Shown: piece after piece, positions 11,591-23,274 of the stretch
Layout of the letters: each line of letters begins with the position of its first letter
How positions within the stretch are numbered: the first letter of the stretch is position 1
NCBI GenBank assembly: GCA_009363875.1
Contig: CM018690.1
Location: 36,771,445 to 36,835,444 of the forward strand
Length of the DNA stretch: 64,000 nt
Source of the DNA: Mikania micrantha
Taxonomy: Eukaryota > Streptophyta > Magnoliopsida > Asterales > Asteraceae
Direction: 5' to 3'
The notes under the pieces: model-generated
The model's input: only the letters and a program-made list of their open reading frames with translations
Databases searched by the model: none
Told to the model about the DNA's origin: nothing
Translations under genes and position numbers: made by a program

Positions 11591-14500
11591 TCAACTTGTG
11601 TTGTCAGTGTTTGTCTGTTTCGCGAACAGGTGTGGGTACTTTTGTTTCATCTGGTCTTCACGTTCCCACGTGAATTCCGGTCCTCGTCGCGAATTCCATC
11701 GCACTTTCACAATCGGTATTTTACTGAGTTTGAGCTTCTTGGTTTCCCGGTCCATAATCTCTACCGGTTCTTCAACGAAGTTCAATTGTTCGTCAATTTG
11801 TATTTCTTCGAGAGGAATAACAAGTGTCTCATCAGATAGGCACTTCTTGAGGTTCGAGATGTGGAATACGTTGTGTACACTGCTCAGTTCAACTGGCAGG
11901 TTCAGTTCGTAGGCTACAGGGCCTATTCGTTTTGTAATCTCGAAAGGTCCGATGTAACGAGGGTTCAACTTTCCTCTTTTGCCAAACCGAATAACACCTT
12001 TCCAGGGCGAGACCTTGAGTAACACTCTGTCCCCCACCTGGAACTCCAACGGTTTGCGTCGCTTGTCGGCATAGCTTTTCTGTCTGTCCCGAGCTGCTGC
12101 CATTCGCTTGCGTATTTGCACGATCTTCTCAGTTGTCTCGTGCACCAGTTCTGGACCAGTCAGTTGGCTGTCTCCAACTTCCGCCCAGCATATGGGTGAT
12201 CGACACTTACGTCCGTAAAGTGCCTCGAATGGTGCAGCTTGGATGCTGGTGTGGTAGCTATTGTTATATGAGAACTCAACTAGCGGTAGGTGAGTCTCCC
12301 AGCTACAACCAAAGTCAATGACACATGCCCGAAGCATGTCCTCCAGGGTTTGTATAGTTCGCTCACTCTGTCCGTCCGTCTGCGGGTGGTAAGCGGTACT
12401 CATGTCCAATCTCGTGCCCAAAGCCTTATGCAAGGACTTCCAGAAATGCGACGTGAATCGACTGTCGCGATCAGATATGATTGAGATTGGCACTCCATGC
12501 CGAGTGACCACTTCCTTCAAATAAATCCGAGTGAGTTTGTCTAGCTTGTCAGTCTCCTTGATAGGTAGAAAATGTGCAGACTTTGTCAGTCGGTCTACGA
12601 TAACCCAGATGGTATCGCAACCACTTGCCGTCTTTGGCAGTTTAGTGATGAAATCCATGGAAATCTGCTCCCATTTCCACATTGGTAGTTCCGGTTGTTG
12701 AAGTAACCCTGATGGCTTCTGGTACTCAACTTTGACTTTTGAGCACGTTAGGCATTTACTCACGTAGGTTGCTATCTCAGCTTTCATGTTTGGCCACCAA
12801 TAGGTTGTCTTCAGATCATGATACATTTTGTCAGAGCCCGGATGTATGGAATACCGGCTCTTGTGTGCTTCGGCCATCACTACTTCTCTCAATCCTCCGT
12901 AGCGTGGAATCCAGATTCGATCCATTAAATAGTAAGCTCCGTCGTCTTTGGCCTTTATTTGCTTATCCATGCCACGCATGGCTTCAAGAGTAAGGTTTTC
13001 AGCTCTTAGAGCTTCTTGTTGTGCGTTTCGTATCTGATTTGGCAATTCAAAATGAATCATGAGTTGTAGTGCACACACGCGCTTTGTCGTTTCTTTTCGA
13101 CTCAACGCGTCGGCCACTACATTGGCTTTGCCTGGATGATACTTGATGGCGCAATCATAATCACCTATGAGTTCAACCCACCTTCGTTGTCTCATGTTCA
13201 ACTCTTTCTGGTCGAAGATGTGTTGTAGGCTCTTATGATCGGTAAAGATTGTACATTTCGTGCCGTACAAGTAGTGTCGCCAGATCTTCAAGGCAAACAC
13301 CACGGCTCCCAACTCAAGGTCATGAGTCGTGTAGTTCTTCTCATGTACCTTCAGTTGGCGTGAAGCGTATGCTATCACTTTCTCGCGTTGCATCAGCACG
13401 CAACCGAGTCCTTGTTTCGAAGCGTCGCAATACACCACAAAGTCATCACATCCTTCCGGTAGGGATAGGATAGGTGTAGTGCATAGTTTCTGCTTCAACA
13501 AGTTAAATGCAGATTCCTGTTTGTCTCCCCAATCGAATTTCTTATCTTTATGTGTCAAGGATGTCAGTGATTGGGCAATCTTTGAGAATCCTTCAATGAA
13601 TCTCCTGTAGTATCCGGCCAGTCCAAGGAATTGCCGCACCTCAGTTGGAGTCTTGGGTGCTTCCCAGTTTTTGATGGCTTCGATTTTGGCTGGGTCTACG
13701 TGTATTCCCTGTTCATTAACCACGTGTCCAAGGAATTGGACTTCGCGAATCCAAAAGTCGCATTTTGAAAATTTCGCGTACAGTTGCTCTTTCTTCAGTA
13801 GTTCCAAGACTAGCCTTAGATGTTCGGCATGCTCCTCCTGATCCTTTGAATAAATCAGGATGTCGTCGATGAACACTATCACGAATTTGTCCAGGTAAGG
13901 TCTGCATACTCTATTCATGAGATCCATGAATACTGCTGGTGCGTTGGTCAGTCCAAAGGGCATAACCAAGAATTCGTAGTGTCCGTATCGGGTTCGAAAA
14001 GCAGTCTTAGGGATATCGTTTTCCTGTATCCTTAGTTGATGGTAACCCGTTCTTAAATCGATCTTCGAATAGTAGCTTGACCCTTGCAACTGGTCAAACA
14101 GATCGTCTATTCGCGGTAAGGGATATCGATTCTTGATCGTCACTTTGTTCAGCTCTCTGTAGTCGATACACATACGGAATGATCCGTCTTTCTTCTTCAC
14201 AAACAAGACCGGTGCTCCCCAAGGTGAGAAGCTTGGTCTGATAAATCCCTTGTCTAACAGTTCCTGCAACTGGTTAGACAGTTCTTGCATCTCCGTCGGT
14301 GCTAGTCGGTATGGAGCTTTAGCAATCGGTGCTGCTCCAGGTGTAAGATCTATCTGGAACTCGACTTGTCGCTTCGGAGGTAATCCAGGTAGATCCTCGG
14401 GAAACACTTCGGGAAAGTCGCGGACTACGGCAATGTCCTCAATTTTCCTTTCTTTCTTCGGTTGTTCCGCGATGAGAGCTAGTATTGCTGTGTATCCCTT

Positions 14501-16186
14501 TTGTAGATACTTGTTTGCCTTCATGCATGACATGATGTTCAGAGGTACTCCCCGTCTTTCCCCCTGAATCGAGATCTGTTCTCCGTTCTGCAACGTCACT
14601 CGTACGATCTTCTCGTTGCATACGATTTCAGCTTGGTTAGCGGATAACCAATCCATTCCAACGACTACATCAAAGCTTCCGAGAGTTACTGGCATCAGAT
14701 CGATTTCGAGTTCGTGACCCGCCAATGCCATAACGCATCCTCGAAAAATGTGTTGCGTTTCAATCAACTTGCCGTCGGCTAATTCTACAGTATATTTATA
14801 GTCTAGCGGTGTAGGGGTAATGTCTAGCAATTCACTAAACTCACTAGATATAAAACTCCTATCGGCACCGGTATCAAATAATATGCTAGCATAGACATTA
14901 TTTAAAAGAAACGTACCGGTTACGATGTTTGGATCATCCTTGGCTTCCCCCGAGCCAATCACGAATGCTCGGCCTTTGGCCGCTCCCCCTCCGGCCTTCT
15001 TTAGTTGAGGGCAATCCCTCCTCATGTGGCCCGGCTTGCCACATTCATAACACCCCTTAAGAGTGTTTTGATTGTTGTTGTGCTGATTTTGTTGGTTGTT
15101 GGGATTGTTGTTGTTGATAGGAAATCTTGATCTGCAATCTTTGGCCATGTGACCATGCCTTCCGCACTTCAGGCATCGGTATCGTTCGCATTGCCCGGTG
15201 TGATGGTATGAGCATCGGTTGCACAGTGGGTATTTCCCTTGGTATACACCCTTCCCCTTGTCATCGGGTTGGGTGGCAGTGAAAGCTCTGGCTGGTGCAG
15301 ATCTTTGTTGTTGTTGAGGTTGATGAGTTTGAGGGTGGCTGGGTTCCCACTTCCTCTTCTGGCTTTCTTGAGGCTTCACGTGCTCGCCTCGTTTCGGTAG
15401 CTTGCCTTGTGCTACGGCTTGATCAGTCAGCTTATGAGCCAGTCTGATCAGTGGTTGGATGGTGGTGATGTCAGACGCCATCGCTATGCTTTGAAATTGC
15501 TCGGGCAGTCCACTGATGAACTGCTCGATCTTCTTGTATTCCGGCGTCACCATAGCCGGGCATAGCTTGCATAGCTCGTGAAATCGAGTGCAGTACTGCT
15601 CGATCTCAGATCCCACCATCTTATGCACCCAGAATTCAGCTTCCAACTTCCTGATCTCATCACGAGGACAATATTCATCTTGCAGTAGCCGGGTGAAGTC
15701 AGCCCATGACATGGAGTTGGCACCGTCCAACCCCAGGGTTTGAACATGGGTATTCCACCATGTGAGGGCCGGTCCCTCCAGTGTACCGGTTGCGTATTTA
15801 ACCTTATTCTCTTCAGCACAGTCGCACATGGCGAACACAGATTCAACTTTCTCCACCCAGCGAAGCATCCCAACAGCTCCCTCAGTCCCCTTGAACTTGT
15901 GGGGGTCGCAGTTCAGAAAGGATTTGAAAGAACATCCTTTGTTGTTGTTCCCTTGCGATCCTGCTGGTCAGAAACCAATGTCGTGTGTTAGTGCGTGACA
16001 TCTACACTGTGTTAGTCATGTTAGGCAAGTGTTAATACCGTTGTTAGTGCCACTAGTCTCGCTGGCGTGCTTGTTCGCCTCGTACTCCGCAAGCATCCTG
16101 TTGAATCTGCGTTCAACCATCATGTTGATCCTTGCCTTTTCGGCCTTACGTTTGAGTCTCAGGGCATTAGCTCCTCTTCCCGACAT
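11591..16186 (-). CDS. Element 1 gag-pol polyprotein (two exons)
   Basis: Polyprotein of a Tekay-like retrotransposon: capsid, protease, reverse transcriptase, RNase H, integrase. Exon 1 is 16186-16039 (ATG, very basic start) and exon 2 is 15963-11591; removal of 75 nt gives 1,506 codons with no stop. The first in-frame ATG inside exon 2 is at 15868, but conserved gag residues (KFKGTEGAVG just before MLRW) lie upstream of it, so translation must enter from further upstream. Residue positions counted from 15868: zinc knuckles CLKCGRHGHMAKDC (about 233) and CYECGKPGHMRRDC (about 273); protease LFDTGADRSF (about 327); RT FIDDILIYS (about 664); RNase H FTDHKSLQHIFD (about 876); integrase zinc finger (about 1003-1043) and catalytic Asp, Asp, Glu near 1071, 1133 and 1168; a chromodomain-like tail ending in KYPHLF (about 1380-1415). 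No disabling lesion is visible. Confidence 0.85.
15964..16038 (-). other. Putative 75-nt intron in element 1 gag
   Basis: On the minus strand the donor is G|GTATTAAC (first intron base 16038) and the acceptor is TTTCTGACCAG|C (last intron base 15964). The interval is a multiple of three but carries two in-frame TGA codons (one at 16018-16016), so unspliced RNA makes only a 56-residue basic peptide. Splicing joins that peptide to gag in frame. The intron boundaries are inferred; there is no transcript here. Confidence 0.55.
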
Positions 16187-16488
16187 ATTCTATACGGAAG
16201 GTTAGAATGTTAGTTAGCATGAGTTAGAGTGTTAGCCAATGTTATGAGAGAAGGCAAGTCAGATGTCATGTCAGTAGTCAGATCACATGTCATGATAGTA
16301 GTCAAGTCAGATGTTATGTCATCAAGTAGTCATGGTCATAAATGCGATAAGTAAAACAAAACATAATTCTCATTAATAATAAGCTTGAAGTACAATAATT
16401 TCAAAAGGAAATACATAATAAGTTCTTCGAGCACATCCCGCTCGTCTAGGCCAAAATAAGGAAAAAAAATACAAAATAAAAGAGTCCT
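16187..16488 (-). other. Element 1 spacer between the extra ORF and gag
   Basis: About 300 bp between the stop of the coiled-coil ORF (16489) and the gag ATG (16186). It is rich in repeated TGACAT/TGACTT and ACTAACAT words and has no ORF. Its end, CCGTATAG just before AATATG, could serve as a splice acceptor. Confidence 0.4.
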
Positions 16489-17237
16489 CTAGTCCGAATC
16501 CATAGAGACGTGTGAAATGTCGCTGGCAGCGTCTCCGTCATCATCATCCTCCTCCGGATCCTCATTAGGATCCTCGTCAAAGTCCTCTTCTTCGAGGTCC
16601 TCGGCCTCGAATTCAGGACCATCCTCTTGAGGTGGTTTCTCAATAAACTGTGCAGCCCATGCGTTAAGCATGGCATCGCTAGCCTGCACCATCGCCTGAG
16701 TTTCGGTTATGTCGGTCCGATTCTTGGTGATACGCACATCATGCTCCTGCACGACGTCAACGACCTGTCCGTGCTGGGTCATCAGTTGAGACACTTGGAG
16801 GCGTAGAGTCTCCATCTGTGCCTCTAATCTGTTGTTGCGTTTCTCCAGCCTATCGTTTTGTCTCTCTAGTCGATCGTTCTTCTCGTGAAGAGCCCGAACC
16901 TCTTCCGATAGTCCCCTAGTCTTCCAGACCTCCCGTCGAGTGCAAGCAACATGTGCCGCGAAGGCCTGCTCCATCGGCACTCCGAATGGTGGTAGTCGAT
17001 GTCCTGGAGCGGTGTCGCCGGGATATCGATATGGAGGTACTCTCTCCTCGACGATCCAACTCTGGAGTATGGCGGGAAGCCATCCCCAATATCTGGCCCG
17101 TGTAGCGTCCCTAGCCCGCCGATCCATCTCGGCGTCAACCTGGGCTACGATATCATCAATCCGTCGCCGGCTCTCAGTAGCCATGTCGTCAGTGGTAGGG
17201 AGTCGGTCTGCGTTCCTACCGGTGCTGTCATTGTTGG
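16489..17237 (-). pseudogene. Element 1 extra ORF upstream of gag: coiled coil with acidic tail (interrupted)
   Basis: I do not recognise this protein. It reads in frame for about 250 residues from the nested insertion at 17237 to a stop at 16489. Its middle is a strong coiled coil with repeated NDRLE-type heptads (16770-16880), preceded by an arginine-rich region (ESRRRIDD; RRARDATRARYWGW) and followed by a very acidic tail (EEEDFDEDPNEDPEEDDDD). The original start is on the far side of the nested array: ATG at 40964-40962, leaving only about three codons there. Thus the array separates the start codon from the body. The reading frame annotated from 17259 begins inside the foreign LTR and is not the true start. 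Extra ORFs upstream of gag are known in the Ogre/Tat branch of gypsy; a role in RNA or chromatin binding here is only a guess. Confidence 0.6.
17233..17237. repeat. Left target-site duplication of the nested array
   Basis: GTTGG lies directly before the first LTR base (17238). Its partner GATGG lies directly after the last LTR base (40956-40960), a 4/5 match. The two flanks rejoin into one reading frame of element 1, supporting a single insertion event. Confidence 0.65.
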
Positions 17238-17436
17238 TGTGACATCCGTCAATTTTCAAATTTGACTTATTAACACCGTTAATGTATTTAACGTTGGCTG
17301 TGTTCAGAAATGTAATAATTTAAATGTTTATTCTCGTTTAAAGTTTAGCAACATTCATCTATTTATATATAGTCTTGCAATTGGTAATTCTCGTAATTAC
17401 ACGGAATAATCAGAAACGAAAGGTATCTGTGTTTAG
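17238..17436 (+). repeat. Element 2, truncated first LTR (first 199 bp)
   Basis: Starts TGTGACATCCGTC and matches the other LTRs up to GTGTTTAG at 17436. Four unmatched bases (TCTT) follow, and then pol sequence begins at 17441. About 2.4 kb of LTR, the primer site, gag, protease and the first part of RT are missing. Confidence 0.85.
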
Positions 17437-17440
17437 TCTT

Positions 17441-20064
17441 GCACCTGTATTGTTTGTGAAGAAGAAAGATGGAACGTTTCGGATGTGCATTGACTACCGT
17501 GAACTAAACAAGCTTACAATTAAGAATCGCTACCCATTACCTAGAATTGATGATCTTTTCGACCAACTTCAAGGTGCTACTTGGTTCTCTAAAATCGATC
17601 TTCGATCGGGATATCATCAACTTCGCGTTCATGATGATGATATTCCAAAAACAGCTTTCCGCACAAGATATGGTCATTACGAATTCTTGGTTATGCCATT
17701 TGGGTTAACTAATGCACCTGCGGTCTTCATGGATCTTATGAATCGTGTTTGCAATCCCTATTTGGACAAATTCGTAATTGTTTTCATCGATGACATCTTA
17801 ATCTACTCTAAGACTAAATCTGACCATGAACAACATTTGCGTCTGATTTTGGATCTTTTAAAAAAGAACAACTATACGCCAAATTCTCTAAATGTGAATT
17901 TTGGCTTAAGGAAGTTCAATTCTTGGGTCACATTGTCGATGACAAGGGTGTTCATGTAGATCCTGCAAAAATTGAGGCTGTTAAGAATTGGAAGACACCA
18001 ACTACCCCTACAGAAATTCGTTCATTTCTTGGTTTAGCCGGCTACTATCGGCGTTTCATATCCAATTTCTCCAAGATTGCGGTACCCCTCACTGCTCTAA
18101 CGCATAAAGGGAAACCATACGAGTGGGGTCCTAAGCAAGAGAATGCATTTCAAACTCTAAAGCACATGTTATGCAATGCTCCTATCCTAACACTTCCCGA
18201 TGGTAACAACGATTTCGTGGTCTACTGTGATGCATCAAACCAAGGTCTTGGTTGCGTTCTCATGCAACGAGGCAAGGTTATTGCTTATGCATCAAGACAA
18301 CTCAAAATCCATGAGAAAAACTACACGACGCACGATCTTGAGCTTGGTGCGGTGGTTTTTGCGTTGAAAATTTGGAGGCATTATCTATATGGTACAAAGT
18401 GTGTGGTTTTCACCGATCACAAGAGCCTCCAACACATTTTCGATCAAAAAGAACTTAACACGAGACAAAGACGTTGGGCCGAACTACTCAGCGACTACGA
18501 CTGCGAGATTCGCTACCATCCTGGTAAGGCGAATGTCGTAGCCGATGCTCTTAGTCGTAAGGACCACTCTAAGTCTATTCATCTTCGAAGTATCCAAACT
18601 CAAACCGATATCCAGTCACGTATCTCGGAAGCACAACACATTTCAGTCACCGAGGGTAACATGTATGAAGAAATGTCATGTGGTGTTGAACTTCTTTTGG
18701 AAACTAAATCAAATGGCTTACTATATTTCTTGAACCGTATTTGGGTTCCGAATCGCAACAATCTACGCGCTTTCATCATGAACGAGGCCCACAAGTCTCG
18801 TTATTCTATTCACCCTGGTGCGGATAAGATGTACAAAGATCTACGCTACCAATATTGGTGGCCAGGCATGAAAAAGGACATTGCCCTTTTTGTGGCTAAA
18901 TGCCTCACCTGCTCAAAAGTCAAAGCCGAGCATCAGCGACCTTCTGGTTTGCTTGAACAACCAGAGATTCCTGTTTGGAAGTGGGAAAACATAGCTATGG
19001 ATTTCATTACAAAGCTCCCTCGCACTTCTAGTGGTCATGACAGTATTTGGGTGATCATTGATCGTCTTACCAAATCCGCACACTTCATACCTATTCGTGA
19101 AGACTATCGAGTTGAGAAGTTAGCTCGAATCTACATCAACGAAATAGTAAGTCGACATGGCGTGCCTTTGAGCATTATCTCCGATCGTGATGGTCGTTTC
19201 ATCTCACATTTTTGGAAATCGCTTCAATCAATTTTTGGTACTCAATTAGACCTTAGCACTGCATATCACCCTCAAACAGATGGTCAATCGGAACGAACAA
19301 TTCAAACACTCGAGGATATGCTAAGGTCTTGTGTCATCGATTTCGGTGGCAATTGGGATACTCATTTACCTTTGACCGAATTCTCATATAACAATAGCTA
19401 CCATACAAGCATCGATATGGCACCTTTCGAAGCACTCTATGGGCGTAAATGCCGCTCACCCATTTGTTGGAGTGAGATCGGTGAAGTCCAAATCACTGGT
19501 CCGGAGTTAATTCAAGAAACTACCGACAAAATCATGCAAATTCGTAGAAACCTACTTGCTGCTAGAAGTCGTCAAAAGAGTTATGCTGACAAACGACGAA
19601 AGCCCCTAGAATTCAATATCGGCGATCTCGTGCTTCTCAAGGTATCACATTGGAAGGGAGTTTTCCGATTTGGGAAGAAAGGGAAACTAGCACCTCGCTA
19701 CGTAGGACCGTTCAAAATTCTTGAAAGAATTGGAAAGGTGGCTTACAAGCTCGAGCTACCACAAGAGCTTAGCAACATTCATCCTACATTTCACGTATCC
19801 AACCTCAAGAAATGCTTAGCCAATGAGAACCTCCATATTCCTCTTGATGACGTGTACATTGATGAGTCGATACACTTTGTGGAGAAACCCGTGGAGATCA
19901 TGGACCGAGGAGAGAAAAAGCTCAAACGCAGTCGAATACCAATAGTCAAAGTTCGTTGGGAATCTAAGCGTGGACCTGAATTCACCTGGGAACGGGAGGA
20001 TCAGATGAAACAAAAATACCCACAACTCTTTGCGGATGCAGCTGTCAACCACAATGCTAGTTGA
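17441..20064 (+). pseudogene. Element 2 copy 1: 5'-deleted pol (RT, RNase H, integrase)
   Basis: Begins inside RT at the APVLFVKKKDG motif and runs to the end of pol (FADAAVNHNAS, stop at 20064). RT active site FIDDILIYS lies at about 17780-17810. A one-base loss in the A run at 17860-17865 throws RT out of frame, and reading resumes one frame back to give RNase H (FTDHKSLQHIFD), the integrase zinc finger, catalytic core (SDRDGRF, GQSERT) and the Tekay-type C-terminal domain. With its left two fifths absent this copy cannot make a working polyprotein. Confidence 0.85.
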
Positions 20065-20098
20065 ATTTCGGGACGAAATTCTTCTAACTGGGGGAGAC

Positions 20099-22721
20099 TG
20101 TGACATCCGTCAATTTTCAAATTTGACTTATTAACACCGTTAATGTATTTAACGTTGGCTGTGTTCAGAAATGTAATAATTTAAATGTTTATTCTAGTTT
20201 AAAGTTTAGCAACATTCATCTATTTATATATAGTCTTGCAATTGGTAATTCTCGTAATTACACGGAATAATCAGAAACGAAAGGTATCTGTGTTTAGCCG
20301 AATAAGACAAACGCAATATATCATATATCATTATTATTATTAAGTGATAAAATTTATGTATTTTAGTAAGTTCTAATATCTTGATAATTTACGAATAAAA
20401 ATCGTTTGTAAAATAATTACCCGGTACAAGATTTAAACACCGTAATACTCAGATTATACCAGTTTTAATCTATAAATAACCAACAAGGAACAAGACAACC
20501 ATCTAAATAATAAAAATAAATAAATAAACTATCTCCATACTCAACCATCAAATCCATCTTTTATTTACCCACACTTCCACTCCACCATCATTCATTTTCA
20601 TTCAACTATGACAACACTCAACCATCATATCACTCAACCATCAAGATCATGCATGGACCTTCCTCTCCTTGAGCACTATAAATAGGAGTGAGATGTCACC
20701 ACAAAAATTCACACCACCCACTTACAACATCACTACTTCTATAGTTTTTCTTCATTGTGATCATCCTCCATATTATTTTCATCTTTCAAGGAAGAGAAAA
20801 CAAGCTAATTTTTCTCAAGTATTATTTTCTTCCATCATCTTCTAAGGTATATTATCCATTTTATTTCAGATTTACTCATGGATGAGTGTATGTATGCATG
20901 CATGTATACGTATATATACATATATAAATCCAAGTTTGGAATAATCTACAAACCCTAGCTGAGGCCAAGGAATGATTTCACATTCTTAGTCCCATTACAT
21001 GGACGTTTGGTGATTTAAAGCTAGGTGAAACTTTTATTAAGTAATAATCTTGGATTCCAAAATTCTGGCAGAATGTTGTCATGGCTTCAACAAGTCATAA
21101 AATAGTCATAACAACTCCAAATGGAACAAACTCAAATTCCATGACTAAGTTCATTGTGTAAGCTTTCCATGAACTACTTATTCAGCTTCTAACTCGACCA
21201 AATGGTTCCACAAACAGCCTTCACAAGATTAGTGCGCGGATTTGTACCCCCTGATTTGTGCTACTGTTTAGACCTACTTAAGGTCCGAATCATGAAAACC
21301 TTTCTAAATGAAAGTTGTTCATAATATGCTAAAATGGTAGACTGGAGAGTTTCATAATTTAACTCAAAGTTTTACTATGTCAAAAATAAACCCGAACTCA
21401 CTGGAGTAAATCTGTCAAAACAGAAACTTTAAGGACATATACTTGTGTGACTGTTTTGACCCTTTTACAAGCACAACCACGAAAATTTTTCTAAATGAAA
21501 GTTGTTCAAAACACCTTAAAATAGTCTACTGTGAAGTTTCATAATTTTATTCAAACTACTCCTATTTTTAAAGTTCATCCGAACAAGCCGAGACAGAATC
21601 TGACCAAAAGCAGTTTTATAAACTTTGACATCTTTACATAAATATTAATCATTTTCACATATATAAATGTATATATATTTTATATACACACTTTAATGAT
21701 GTGATATAATATATATACTTGTATATATTTATATAAGTAGATTTAATTTATGGGTTTTGAAGTTGTTAAGCAAAATGGTAATTTTCCAAAATGCGTCGTT
21801 ATAATGACGGAATTTTTATAAAATCCAACACTTAGTAATTTCAAGGCATTATAAAATTATATCTCATGTATAAGTTAGGACATTATTGTTTTAATAAAAT
21901 CTCGACAAATAGAACACAAGCACCATCACATAAACTATAGTAGGTCCACAAACTCAATGGAAACTCATTATGTTATAGGAACCGAGTTATAAGTCTCCAC
22001 ATAAACGACAATCAAGAAGTCAATCATCAATCATACTATGTGAGTTACATAGCCCCCCTTTCTTTTTGTTTTTGCTTATAAAATCATTGGGGCTGGAACA
22101 TGTTTAACTTTGAACTATTTTCTAGCAATTCAAACTTGTATCTATATGGATTTGAGCTATATGTCCCAACTACCATCTTAACTATACTTAACTTGTGCAT
22201 TGATCATTAACTTGTGAAAGCCATACTGTTGTGATGATAGATCTATTGAACTGACCACTCCACCCAGCCGGTGATCACACGGTACTTAACTATTTTGAGG
22301 GTAGTATGGAGTACTATGCCTAACTAGGTTAACTAAGGTTTGATCTGCAATAGTTACATGTGTATGTTTCCACATATTGCCTTATATCACTATGTTACAT
22401 ATGAATTGCAAATCTTATCTTTTTTTGAACTGTTAACTTTTGGTGTCAAAACCTATGTTCTCACCAACTATTTATAGTTGACCTTTGAATCTAAACATGT
22501 TTCAGGTACAAACTAGTGAAGCTATGAGGATCATGTAGGACTCTTGGGCTTAGAATAAACTTTGAACTACGAACTTGTTTAGTTATGTTATGTTTTTGAA
22601 CTACTTGTATGACACTTAATTTGGAATGTAATAAATATTATAACTTTAATAGTTGATCATGAGCCTTTGAACAGTCAACGTCACGCCCCGACGTTATTCC
22701 GCCGTCGGTTGGGGTGTGACA
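20099..22721 (+). repeat. Element 2, complete LTR (2,623 bp)
   Basis: Starts TGTGACATCC and ends GGGGTGTGACA. It is preceded by the polypurine tract AACTGGGGGAGAC (20087-20098) and followed by a tRNA primer site, so it serves as 3' LTR of the left unit and 5' LTR of the next. A TATA box lies at 20677-20684. Confidence 0.9.
20677..20684 (+). promoter_or_regulatory. LTR TATA box of element 2
   Basis: TATAAATA in the context GAGCACTATAAATAGGAG, a plant consensus core promoter placed in the first quarter of the LTR. Identical boxes occur at 28443-28450 and 36208-36215. Transcription would start roughly 30 bp downstream. Confidence 0.6.
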
Positions 22722-22724
22722 GAT

Positions 22725-22741
22725 TGGTATCAGAGCCATGG
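22725..22741 (+). other. Primer-binding site, initiator tRNA-Met
   Basis: TGGTATCAGAGCCATGG three bases after the LTR end matches the 3' end of plant initiator tRNA-Met (established for many plant LTR retrotransposons). The next unit has the same site at about 30490. The right-hand unit has a one-base insertion in it (TGGGTATCAGAGCC, 38252). Confidence 0.8.
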
Positions 22742-23274
22742 TTATAGGGATTTAGGTTATTAGACATGACCTAGACTATAACCTAAGTTAGCTTAGGATC
22801 TTACGTGCGACTTATCTACACCTTATTTCTATCTGCATCCCTATTTTTCATCCTCATCCTTAACTACTCTTAGGAAATCCTTAAACCCTCAAAAATCAAA
22901 TGTTTTTAGACTATACGTCTATTCTGTGTGAAAATCTCGTCAAAGTCTTCGAGTTTTAAATAATAATTATAGACACATGCAATCTGGAAGGGTGATTACC
23001 TGTATCTTGGGGGTTCTGTCTAGGAAAGTGTTTCGTATAAATCCTAATCAACCGTTGGACCTGTTACACTTTCCTGGGAACTCTTGGGGTGAGTAGTCAC
23101 TTATAGGCTAAAGCATGTCTCTTACAATTGTTAGAAAAACTTGAAGCAACTTTGATTAGTCCATGTGATCATCTGTTGGTTACACCCTATATGTTTTAAA
23201 ATTTTCTCTTATATTATGAAATACTCTTATGAATATTTCATATTCATCCTTTCCATGGTTTTATATTCTATAGA
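22742..23274 (+). other. Element 2 untranslated leader
   Basis: About 530 bp between primer site and gag start with no sizeable ORF. It is repeated in the next unit at 30507-31039. Confidence 0.6.

Noticed and set aside
14250..14567. Plus-strand frames inside element 1 gag-pol (also 11486, 11598, 16940 and others)
   Set aside because: These are antisense shadows of the long minus-strand polyprotein.
17238..17259. Start of the coiled-coil ORF inside the element 2 LTR
   Set aside because: These first codons come from the foreign LTR. The true start, by target duplication and frame, is at 40964 on the other side of the array.
17375..17440. LTR-derived start of the first pol copy
   Set aside because: Reading continues by chance from the LTR into RT across the deletion junction. 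There is no evidence that it is used.
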